A stretch of DNA of 6,902 nt from Candidatus Aenigmatarchaeum sp. (GTDB lineage Archaea; Nanobdellota; Nanobdellia; Pacearchaeales; GW2011-AR1). A model generated the notes under the pieces. It had not been told where the DNA came from. It did no database searches and saw only the letters and a program-made list of their open reading frames with translations. A program made the position numbers and the translations under genes. Of the stretch, positions 1 to 4,872 are shown in pieces. Positions within the stretch are counted from its first letter, which is position 1, and every line of letters begins with the position of its first letter. The stretch covers positions 1-6,902 of the forward strand of contig DYHK01000032.1 in the NCBI GenBank assembly GCA_020724205.1. Direction: 5' to 3'.

Positions 1-1068
1 AATATAGGTACAATACCAGAAGAATCATACATCACAGTAAAACTAGCTCCAGCAGGAGAAAAAATAGGAATGATAGACGAGGGTTTCATGGAGCGTATGA
101 AAAAGGGAGATGTCTTTGTTCTTGGAGGAAGTAAATACATATACCTATACTCAAAGGGTATGAATATATATGTCAAGCCAGCTCTTAATAGAAACCCAAC
201 AATTCCCTCTTGGTTCTCAGAAATGCTTCCCCTAAGCTTTGACTCTGCAACCGAGATAAATAAATTCAGAATGTTAATGAACGATCGCTTGAAGAATAAA
301 CAGAAAAAATCAGAGATTATAGAATTCATACAAGAATACCTTTATGTAGAAAAAGAGGTAGCAGAATCTATCTTCCAGTATTTCTCAGAGCAGTATAAAT
401 TCTCAGAAATACCGCATACAAACCTAATTTTAATAGAAAAATTCAAGGGAGAAAAAAATTACCTCTTAGTAAATAGTATGTATGGTCGTAGAGTAAATGA
501 TGCTTTATCAAGAGCAATTGGATATGTAATGGGACACTTCGGAGGCCGTGATATAGAAATAGGAATAAGTGATACTGGATTTTATTTTGCAGGAGAGAAA
601 CTTCCAATTGAAAAAGCTCTTGAATATCTAAACGAAGATAATATTCAAAAAATTCTAGTAGAAGCAATTGAAAAAACAGATATTCTAATGAGGCGTTTCA
701 GGCACTGTGCAGCCCGTTCTTTAATGATACTCAGAAGTTATAAGGGAGAAAATAAAAGTGTTGGTAAACAGCAAATGAAGTCGCACTTTTTAATGGCTGC
801 TGTAAAAAAAGTATCAGGCAACTTCCCAATACTGAAAGAAGCAAGAAGGGAAGTATTAGAAGATTTAATGGATATTAAAAACACAAAACTAGTCTTAAAA
901 GAAATAAAAGAAGGAAGAATAAAAGTAAAGCTTAGAGAAACCCAGCTTCCAAGCCCTTTTGCTCTTAATTTAATTATACAAGGCCACACAGATCTCATAA
1001 AAATAGAGGATAAACAAGCCTTCTTAAAAAGAATGCACGAGTTACATATGAAGGCAATCGGAGAGTAA
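1..1068 (+). CDS. lhr: Lhr-type ATP-dependent helicase, C-terminal part (5' end outside window)
   Basis: The frame is open from base 1 to the TAA at 1066-1068, giving 355 residues with no natural start, so the gene begins upstream; the ATG at 70 is internal. Lhr proteins are superfamily 2 helicases that move along single-stranded DNA and unwind DNA or RNA:DNA hybrids, probably in repair. The RecA-like motor domains are outside the window. The visible part matches the archaeal Lhr C-terminal region: residues 21-43 (KIGMID, then GDVFVLGG), 66-81 (PTIPSWFSEMLPLSFD), and the DEAD-associated domain with RFRHCAARSLMILRSYKG at 232-249, followed by SVGKQQ, a REVLEDLMD stretch and SPFALN. These features are seen directly; the family assignment rests on recognised conservation, without an alignment. 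The end converges with an opposite gene one base away. A phosphoesterase lies about 1.8 kb downstream on the same strand. Confidence 0.88.
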   Translation, partial: NIGTIPEESYITVKLAPAGEKIGMIDEGFMERMKKGDVFVLGGSKYIYLYSKGMNIYVKPALNRNPTIPSWFSEMLPLSFDSATEINKFRMLMNDRLKNKQKKSEIIEFIQEYLYVEKEVAESIFQYFSEQYKFSEIPHTNLILIEKFKGEKNYLLVNSMYGRRVNDALSRAIGYVMGHFGGRDIEIGISDTGFYFAGEKLPIEKALEYLNEDNIQKILVEAIEKTDILMRRFRHCAARSLMILRSYKGENKSVGKQQMKSHFLMAAVKKVSGNFPILKEARREVLEDLMDIKNTKLVLKEIKEGRIKVKLRETQLPSPFALNLIIQGHTDLIKIEDKQAFLKRMHELHMKAIGE

Positions 1069-1069
1069 A

Positions 1070-1390
1070 TTATTCTCGATACATAGAATTAACCCTTCTA
1101 GTCCAATCTCTTGCATTTTTTAATTCTTCTTTATCCTTACTTAATTCTCCAATACACCATAATCTATCAGTATCTCCAGAACTTACAAAATGAAGAAACA
1201 ATTCAATACTATTCTCTCTTTCAGCAACATAAATTCCTCTCATCCCATCAGGAGTTATTGCTCCATTTAAAGGATAATTCATAGTAACACATCTATCTTT
1301 TTTATAAACAGTTAAATATCTAATTCCTTTATCATCTAAAATTACAAAATGATTATCATCTTCTACTAATTTAGCTTCTGGCACTTTCAT
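1070..1390 (-). CDS. Hypothetical protein, 106 aa, second gene of a two-gene operon
   Basis: I do not recognise this family. The ATG at 1390 follows the stop of the upstream gene by one base, and a GAGG Shine-Dalgarno-like element sits 7 nt before it, so the start is well supported. The protein is soluble, with no signal peptide or membrane segment. Residues 1-75 alternate hydrophobic and polar residues as in beta strands (HFVILDD, RYLTVYK, SIELFLHFV). The C-terminal 30 residues are charged and probably helical (SKDKEELKNARDWTRRVN). There are two cysteines and no clear catalytic motif. Because it is translated directly after the 1392-1961 gene, the two products probably act together, perhaps as partners. 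Its stop faces the lhr stop with one base between. It could be a small adaptor or binding domain, but nothing in the sequence decides this. Confidence 0.75.
   Translation of the reverse strand: MKVPEAKLVEDDNHFVILDDKGIRYLTVYKKDRCVTMNYPLNGAITPDGMRGIYVAERENSIELFLHFVSSGDTDRLWCIGELSKDKEELKNARDWTRRVNSMYRE
1116..1121 (+). terminator. T-tract, possible lhr terminator inside the opposing gene
   Basis: A run of six T with further T-rich sequence up to about 1135 lies roughly 50 bp after the lhr stop. Archaeal transcription commonly ends at such U-tracts without a hairpin. Only one base separates lhr from the convergent gene, so any lhr terminator must lie within that gene's antisense strand. This is inferred from base composition only. 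Confidence 0.3.
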
Positions 1391-1391
1391 T

Positions 1392-1961
1392 TTACTTCCT
1401 CTTAACCTGCAAAACCTTATTTAAATGCCAGAAGCACTCAACAGAACCCTTATGTCTATCCCACCAAGGAAAGGTATCATCTAATGGAGCTTCAATATAT
1501 TTGGGAAAAATAAAAGGTACATGTATCGAACTTAATATCTTGCCAAGAGTGTCTTCACTATCAGCCCTAATACGAATTAATTTATCTCCCTTAAAATTAA
1601 TTCCATGTTTTCTAAAAATTCTTCTTATAGCAATATCTTCGTAATGTGCTGCAGGGGCTTTTTGGATAGAATAATCAGTGCCAGATTCTATATCAGATGA
1701 CTGCTCAGTCCAGACATCTCTTCCTTGCTTTATAAGATCATTCCAAATATATCTTCTATCAGGATGCATGAAATCGACCTCGTAAGATAATTCATATAAA
1801 TTTACAGCCTGATTAAAATCTAGAATTCTAGGTCCAAGAATATGTCTTATTCTCCAATTGTTCTTTCCATACTTAGAATCATATTCAATCAAAAGTCTAT
1901 CTCTATCTTCTCCAAACCATCCTGGTCTTCCAACAGTTTTCCAATCGCTTGTAGGTATCAT
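1392..1961 (-). CDS. Hypothetical protein, 189 aa, first gene of a two-gene operon
   Basis: Family not recognised. A TTG at 1973 would give 193 residues, but I prefer the ATG at 1961: a TATA-like box (1989-1982) lies exactly 28 nt before it, the same distance as at other genes here. The protein is soluble and rich in Trp and charged residues. Notable segments are WFGEDRDRLL then KYGKNNWRIRH (about 15-40), a Phe/Tyr/Asp-rich stretch with DFMHPDRRYIW (about 64-74), a helix-like IAIRRIFRKHGI (about 111-122), and an aromatic C-terminus with PWW and ECFWHLNK (about 165-184). There is no membrane segment, Cys cluster or nucleotide-binding loop. The density of conserved-looking aromatic and basic residues could suit nucleic-acid or protein binding, but that is a guess. 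It is transcribed away from the TrmB-like gene across a shared 93-bp region, so that regulator may control it. Confidence 0.72.
   Translation of the reverse strand: MIPTSDWKTVGRPGWFGEDRDRLLIEYDSKYGKNNWRIRHILGPRILDFNQAVNLYELSYEVDFMHPDRRYIWNDLIKQGRDVWTEQSSDIESGTDYSIQKAPAAHYEDIAIRRIFRKHGINFKGDKLIRIRADSEDTLGKILSSIHVPFIFPKYIEAPLDDTFPWWDRHKGSVECFWHLNKVLQVKRK
1398..1401 (-). promoter_or_regulatory. Shine-Dalgarno-like site for the 1070-1390 gene
   Basis: On the minus strand GAGG is followed by 7 nt and then ATG at 1390. It lies within the last codons of the upstream gene, as expected for an internal operon gene. The first genes of transcripts in this window lack such a site close to their starts, which makes this one informative. 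Confidence 0.5.
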
Positions 1962-1981
1962 CTTCCTACCCAAATTATATA

Positions 1982-1989
1982 CTATTTAA
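1982..1989 (-). promoter_or_regulatory. TATA-like promoter of the 1070-1961 operon
   Basis: On the minus strand TTAAATAG begins at 1989, exactly 28 nt before the A of the ATG at 1961. Transcription is predicted to start at or very near that A, giving a leaderless message. This supports the ATG at 1961 over the TTG at 1973. Confidence 0.6.
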
Positions 1990-2001
1990 TTATTATCTCC
2001 C

Positions 2002-2025
2002 CCTTTATACGTAATAATAGAAAGG
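2002..2025. promoter_or_regulatory. Candidate operator: imperfect inverted repeat between divergent genes
   Basis: CCTTTATA and TAGAAAGG form an inverted repeat with one mismatch across 8 bp arms and an 8-bp spacer, and TACGTA lies inside it. It ends one base before the TATA box of the TrmB-like gene and lies 12 bp beyond the TATA box of the opposite operon. A bound dimer could therefore affect both promoters. It does not match the spacing of the known Thermococcus TrmB site. Its use as an operator is inferred from position. Confidence 0.4.
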
Positions 2026-2026
2026 A

Positions 2027-2034
2027 TTATAAAT
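2027..2034 (+). promoter_or_regulatory. TATA box of the TrmB-like gene
   Basis: TTATAAAT begins exactly 28 nt before the A of the ATG at 2055 and is preceded by the purine-rich AAAGGA, a plausible BRE. No Shine-Dalgarno site precedes the ATG, so the message is predicted to be leaderless. The box also rules out the upstream in-frame ATG at 1842. Confidence 0.7.
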
Positions 2035-2054
2035 ATCAAATATTAAGAATTAAT

Positions 2055-2804
2055 ATGATAGAATCAACTCTAAAGAAAATAGGACTTACAGATGGAGAAA
2101 TAAAAGTATATCTAGCATTACTAGAGCTTGGAAGCTCAACAACATGGAATATAACCAAGAAATCTAGAATATCTGGATCAAAGGTTTACGAAGTTCTTGA
2201 AAGACTGAGTAATAAAGGTCTGGCAAGCTCCTTAAACAAGAACGGAGTAAAATACTTTGAAGCTTCTTCTCCAGAAAAAATAATAAGTTACCTAGAAGAA
2301 AAAGAATCTGAGTTAAAAGAAGAAAAAACAGAAATAAAAAAGATAATTCCCGATCTCATATTAAAGCAAAAAAATTCCTCAAAAAGTGATGTTAAAGTAT
2401 TTACAGGATTTGAAGGACTGAAAACAGCAGAAGAGGACATTCTCAATAGTCTCAAGAAAGGAGAGGAATGGTTATCAATGGGACTCTCAGATCAACCAGA
2501 ATCATGGGAAATTTATTTTAATAAAAAGCATGAAGAAAGAGCAAAAAAAGGGATTGTTCATAAACATTTATTGAATGAAAAATATAAATCTCTTTACCAT
2601 AAAAGAAAACATTTAGTTTTCACAGACTTCAGATTTTTAAGTAGGGAGATGGAAATGCCAACAAGTATTGAAATATATAAAAATAAAGTATGTGTGATGA
2701 TATTAACTCCAAAAAATCCTTTAGCAATTATAATAGAAAATAAGGAAACAGCAGATAGCTTCAGGAAATATTTCAATCTTCTCTGGAAATCGGCTAAAAA
2801 ATAG
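2055..2804 (+). CDS. TrmB-family transcriptional regulator
   Basis: The protein has 249 residues in the usual order for this archaeal family. An N-terminal winged helix-turn-helix spans about 1-70 (IGLTDGEIKVYLALLELG, then SGSKVYEVLERLSNKGL as recognition helix and wing lead). A strongly charged coiled-coil linker at about 76-106 should mediate dimerisation. A C-terminal effector-type domain covers about 112-249 (VFTGFEGLKTAEEDIL, a GEEWLSMG strand, and ADSFRKYFNLLW at the end). TrmB proteins bind operator DNA and in studied members respond to sugars; the ligand here cannot be read from the sequence. The frame is open back to 1842, but that part is antisense to the neighbouring gene and lies upstream of the TATA box, so the ATG at 2055 is chosen. 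The phosphoesterase follows after 30 bp with its own TATA box. Likely targets are itself and the divergent operon. Confidence 0.88.
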   Translation: MIESTLKKIGLTDGEIKVYLALLELGSSTTWNITKKSRISGSKVYEVLERLSNKGLASSLNKNGVKYFEASSPEKIISYLEEKESELKEEKTEIKKIIPDLILKQKNSSKSDVKVFTGFEGLKTAEEDILNSLKKGEEWLSMGLSDQPESWEIYFNKKHEERAKKGIVHKHLLNEKYKSLYHKRKHLVFTDFRFLSREMEMPTSIEIYKNKVCVMILTPKNPLAIIIENKETADSFRKYFNLLWKSAKK

Positions 2805-2806
2805 AC

Positions 2807-2814
2807 TTATAAAG
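2807..2814 (+). promoter_or_regulatory. TATA box of the phosphoesterase gene
   Basis: TTATAAAG begins exactly 28 nt before the A of the ATG at 2835 and two bases after the upstream stop codon. It gives the phosphoesterase its own leaderless promoter, although read-through from the TrmB-like gene remains possible. Confidence 0.65.
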
Positions 2815-2834
2815 ATCTTATCCTAGGTATTTTT

Positions 2835-3581
2835 ATGACTAAAATATCAAACCAAGACTACGAATTCATAGGAAAATCTGTGTATTTTCCAAAGCAGAAA
2901 ATCTTAGCAATAGGTGACCTGCATCTAGGATACGAGTATACATTCAGAGAATCGGGTTCTCTACTTCCAGCAACACAAATGAATCAGACTTTTGATGACC
3001 TAAAAGAAATTCTGGAGGAAATTAAAAAAAGAAAAATTAAGCTCACTAAAATCATCTTCCTCGGAGACATAAAACACTATTTAGCTTTTAACAAAGGAGA
3101 AAGAAATAGAATCCTTGACCTAATAGATCTTCTTGAAAATTACATCAATCCAGAAGATGTAATAATGCTGAAAGGAAATCACGAGAAGATGAGTAACATC
3201 TCAGGAAAAACCTTCATTGATTTTTACAAATCAAAAGAATTATTATTCATCCACGGAGACAGAGAATTTCCAGAAATGAAATCTAAAGAGATAAAATACG
3301 TAATAATGGGGCACCTCCACCCAGCTATTACAATTACAGATTCTCAAAAGATAAAATCAGAAAAATACAAGTGCTTCCTAACTGGGGCATATAAAAATAA
3401 AGAGTATATCATACTTCCAAGCTTCTTCCCACTAATAGAAGGAACAAGCCTAAACGAGTACATCTCAGGATCTGCCTGCATAATCCCAGAAAGATCTCTA
3501 AAAAAGTTCAATGTCTTTATAATTGGAAGTGATAAAACCTACAGCTTCGGAAAGCTGAGTAAAATAAAAGGCAGAGGGTAA
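2835..3581 (+). CDS. Metallophosphoesterase, SbcD/Mre11-related archaeal type
   Basis: The 248-residue protein carries the full set of calcineurin-like metallophosphoesterase motifs: GDLHLG (27-32), GDIKH (77-81), GNHE (114-117), HGD (140-142) and GHLHP (159-163). These Asp, His and Asn residues bind two metal ions, usually Mn, and position water to cleave a phosphodiester or phosphomonoester. The second motif with GD-x-KH is typical of the archaeal family annotated as SbcD/Mre11-related phosphoesterase (TIGR00024). There is no capping or coiled-coil domain as in full Mre11 and no Rad50 partner nearby. It is cytoplasmic, without signal or membrane segments. In bacteria a Mn-dependent phosphoesterase of this general fold is encoded with Lhr-Core helicase in a repair cluster; lhr lies about 1.8 kb upstream here. 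A nucleic-acid repair role is therefore plausible, but the substrate is unknown. Confidence 0.9.
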   Translation: MTKISNQDYEFIGKSVYFPKQKILAIGDLHLGYEYTFRESGSLLPATQMNQTFDDLKEILEEIKKRKIKLTKIIFLGDIKHYLAFNKGERNRILDLIDLLENYINPEDVIMLKGNHEKMSNISGKTFIDFYKSKELLFIHGDREFPEMKSKEIKYVIMGHLHPAITITDSQKIKSEKYKCFLTGAYKNKEYIILPSFFPLIEGTSLNEYISGSACIIPERSLKKFNVFIIGSDKTYSFGKLSKIKGRG

Positions 3582-3605
3582 AAAAGTAAGTTAATACTCC
3601 ATATC

Positions 3606-3627
3606 AAATTTTCATTAGAGAAAACTT
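3606..3627 (+). terminator. Weak AT hairpin after the phosphoesterase gene
   Basis: AAATTTTC and GAAAACTT can form an 8-position stem with one mismatch and a six-base loop, 24 bp after the stop codon. Short T-runs follow (TTT, then TTTT near 3633). The stem has a single G-C pair, so it is a weak terminator candidate supported only by position. Confidence 0.2.
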
Positions 3628-3662
3628 TAACATTTTAATAAACTATGATTAACCTGATAAAT

Positions 3663-3719
3663 ATCACATATAACCTCCTGATTTTACTTACCTTACATTA
3701 AATATACTTCCAATTCATA
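3663..3719 (+). repeat. Intergenic repeat block A, upstream of the membrane-protein promoter
   Basis: The block has two parts. Motif 1 (3663-3700) contains TATAAC, ATTTTACTT and TACATTA; it matches 4739-4775 at 31 of 36 aligned positions with three gap columns by my hand alignment. Motif 2 (3703-3719) reads TATACT-tc-CAATTCATA and is identical to 4721-4735 except for the two extra bases. Block A ends four bases before the TATA box of the 3752 gene, so it sits where archaeal regulators bind. A protein-binding role is inferred. Confidence 0.6.
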
Positions 3720-3723
3720 AACC

Positions 3724-3731
3724 TTAAAAAT
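3724..3731 (+). promoter_or_regulatory. TATA-like promoter of the membrane protein/winged-helix pair
   Basis: TTAAAAAT begins exactly 28 nt before the A of the ATG at 3752. There is no Shine-Dalgarno site, so a leaderless transcript covering both overlapping genes is predicted. Repeat block A lies immediately upstream. Confidence 0.6.
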
Positions 3732-3751
3732 AAGCTCCTTGTGATTAATAT

Positions 3752-4426
3752 ATGGAAGTTATATATCTTATACCCACATGGTTCATTGGAATATCAGCAG
3801 TGCTTGAAATAGTATTCGCAGCTGTATCTATTCTCGTTGCAGTTCTATCATTCAGAGTTGCAAAACTATGTGAAGAAAGAGAGCCAAAAATACTTGGTGC
3901 AGGATTTCTTCTAATCTCGTTATCCTATTTAATATGGTCTGTTCTCAATGTATTTGTACTTTCAGGGCTATCAAGCGAAACAAGTGCACTAACCCTAACT
4001 GAATTAATTTCTGTAAGAGCACTAGGAATATACATGCATATAATACTATTCACTCTAGGTCTAATAACTCTTGTATACATGACTCTCAAAACAAAAAGCG
4101 AGAAAACATACTTCCTTCTAGTTTTTGTAAGTCTTATCTCAATACTCCTAAGTAAAAACATCTCTAAAACATTCTTCTTATTATCCTCTGTACTCCTACT
4201 ATTTATGATACACTACTACTACACAGAATATAATACTAAAAGAACTCCTAAAAGACTGATAATCCTAAGTTCATTTTCACTTTTATTTGTAAGTCACGTA
4301 ATCTTAATATTCTCTGCCACAAATTATTGGATGTTTATTGCGAGCCACTTTATTGAGTTAATAGCTTACTCTCTAATATTGGTAACGCTTTTATTAAGTT
4401 TTAAAAATGAACAAAAAAAGAAATAA
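3752..4426 (+). CDS. Predicted seven-helix integral membrane protein
   Basis: The 224-residue protein is almost entirely hydrophobic helices. I place them at about 12-34, 47-70, 89-112, 119-134, 138-157, 168-188 and 193-216. Charged loops lie at 35-46 (RVAKLCEEREPK), 113-118 and 159-168. The C-terminus is a short Lys-rich tail (KNEQKKK). It has no soluble catalytic domain, and I recognise no named family, though similar proteins of unknown function with this helix pattern occur in archaea. By the positive-inside rule the loop at 35-46 and the C-terminus should both be cytoplasmic, which fits an outside N-terminus and seven spans. Its 3' end overlaps the following winged-helix gene by 20 bp, so the two are almost certainly co-expressed. 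A membrane sensor that controls the regulator is one reading; a transporter-like accessory protein is another. Confidence 0.8.
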   Translation: MEVIYLIPTWFIGISAVLEIVFAAVSILVAVLSFRVAKLCEEREPKILGAGFLLISLSYLIWSVLNVFVLSGLSSETSALTLTELISVRALGIYMHIILFTLGLITLVYMTLKTKSEKTYFLLVFVSLISILLSKNISKTFFLLSSVLLLFMIHYYYTEYNTKRTPKRLIILSSFSLLFVSHVILIFSATNYWMFIASHFIELIAYSLILVTLLLSFKNEQKKK

Positions 4427-4682
4427 GCTTGAAATAATAAGAGATATTCTTCAGGCAATAAGAAATAGAAATGGGAGAATTAAGCCAACACACATACTCT
4501 ATAAGTCAAATCTCTCTCACCAAATGATGGAAGAATATCTTAAAGAATTGAAAGAGAAAGATTTTATAGTTGAAATTAAGAATAAAACAGGAAGAACTTA
4601 TGCTATAACTGAAAAAGGAAATAACTACCTGAATAAATACTCTCTTATAATGGACTTCACAGAATCTTTTGGTTTAGGATAA
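4407..4682 (+). CDS. Winged-helix DNA-binding protein, HTH_45/SSO10a-like
   Basis: This basic 91-residue protein has the archaeal single-domain winged-helix pattern: helix 1 (KLEIIRDILQAIRNR, about 7-21), a KPTHILYKSNLSHQMMEEYLKELKEK-type helix-turn-helix (about 26-51, split by a turn near 35), a beta wing (FIVEIKNKTGRTYAIT, about 53-68) and a final helix (EKGNNYLNKYSLIMDFTESF). The KSNLS and ITEKG elements are typical of the HTH_45/SSO10a group of small regulators. The start lies within the end of the membrane-protein gene; the next Met is inside the helix-turn-helix, so the ATG at 4407 is the only sensible start. No Shine-Dalgarno site is visible, so translation may be coupled to the upstream gene. 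It probably binds DNA as a dimer. The repeat blocks on either side of the pair are plausible targets, but that is inference. Confidence 0.85.
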   Translation: MNKKRNKLEIIRDILQAIRNRNGRIKPTHILYKSNLSHQMMEEYLKELKEKDFIVEIKNKTGRTYAITEKGNNYLNKYSLIMDFTESFGLG

Positions 4683-4686
4683 ATTA

Positions 4687-4692
4687 TTTTTT
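4687..4692 (+). terminator. T-tract terminator after the winged-helix gene
   Basis: Six consecutive T begin five bases after the stop codon at 4682, within a longer T-rich stretch. This is the usual form of an archaeal intrinsic terminator and would end the 3752-4682 transcript. Confidence 0.5.
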
Positions 4693-4720
4693 AAGATAGT
4701 TTAATAAGAGACATATTAAG

Positions 4721-4798
4721 TATACTCAATTCATATCTATCATATAACTTACTAATTTTACTTGCATTTACATTAGTCTTATCAATTACTTCCAAAAT
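4721..4798 (+). repeat. Intergenic repeat block B, downstream of the winged-helix gene
   Basis: Block B holds the same elements as block A in a different order: motif 2 (TATACT then CAATTCATA, 4721-4735), motif 1 (4739-4775) and a decayed second copy of motif 2 (4784-4798, keeping ACTTCCAA). It fills much of the 190-bp convergent gap between the winged-helix gene and the helicase gene. No ORF, tRNA or stable hairpin explains it. It may be a second binding array, or the remains of a duplicated promoter region. Confidence 0.55.
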
Positions 4799-4810
4799 AA
4801 TTTACGTCAA

Positions 4811-4818
4811 TTATATAA
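4811..4818 (+). promoter_or_regulatory. Orphan TATA-like box downstream of repeat block B
   Basis: TTATATAA lies 12 bp after block B, resembling the block-then-TATA arrangement before the membrane-protein gene. No gene starts 28 nt downstream (4839), and the short frame from the ATG at 4822 has only eight codons. The sequence is its own reverse complement and such boxes are common in AT-rich DNA, so it may be inactive, a relic, or a promoter for RNA antisense to the helicase 3' end. Confidence 0.2.
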
Positions 4819-4872
4819 CCTATGGATTTTAGAATTATTAACATATAAGATTTCAATACCTATCTAAATAAA

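Noticed and set aside
70..72. ATG at 70 as the true start of the lhr gene
   Set aside because: The frame is open to base 1, the preceding 23 codons encode Lhr-like sequence, and the helicase motor domains are missing, so the gene is cut by the window edge.
443..998. Minus-strand ORFs of 74 and 86 codons within lhr
   Set aside because: They are shadows of the conserved helicase reading frame with low-complexity hydrophobic translations.
1962..1973. TTG start at 1973 for the 193-aa version of the minus-strand gene
   Set aside because: The TATA-like box at 1989-1982 is only 16 nt from it, too close for transcription to include it, and the ATG at 1961 has the 28-nt spacing found elsewhere.
1842..2054. 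N-terminal extension of the TrmB-like protein from an in-frame ATG at 1842
   Set aside because: It would be antisense to the 1392-1961 gene, precede the TATA box at 2027, and add 71 residues with no resemblance to the family, which normally begins just before the winged helix.
3640..3685. C/D box small RNA (an ATGATTA and two CTGA elements)
   Set aside because: The first CTGA lies only two bases after the C-box-like element, leaving no guide segment, and the elements are absent from the related block B.
3663..4775. Repeat blocks as attachment or target sites of a mobile element carrying the membrane/regulator pair
   Set aside because: There is no integrase or transposase, the copies are imperfect and rearranged, and the upstream copy sits at promoter distance, which favours regulation.
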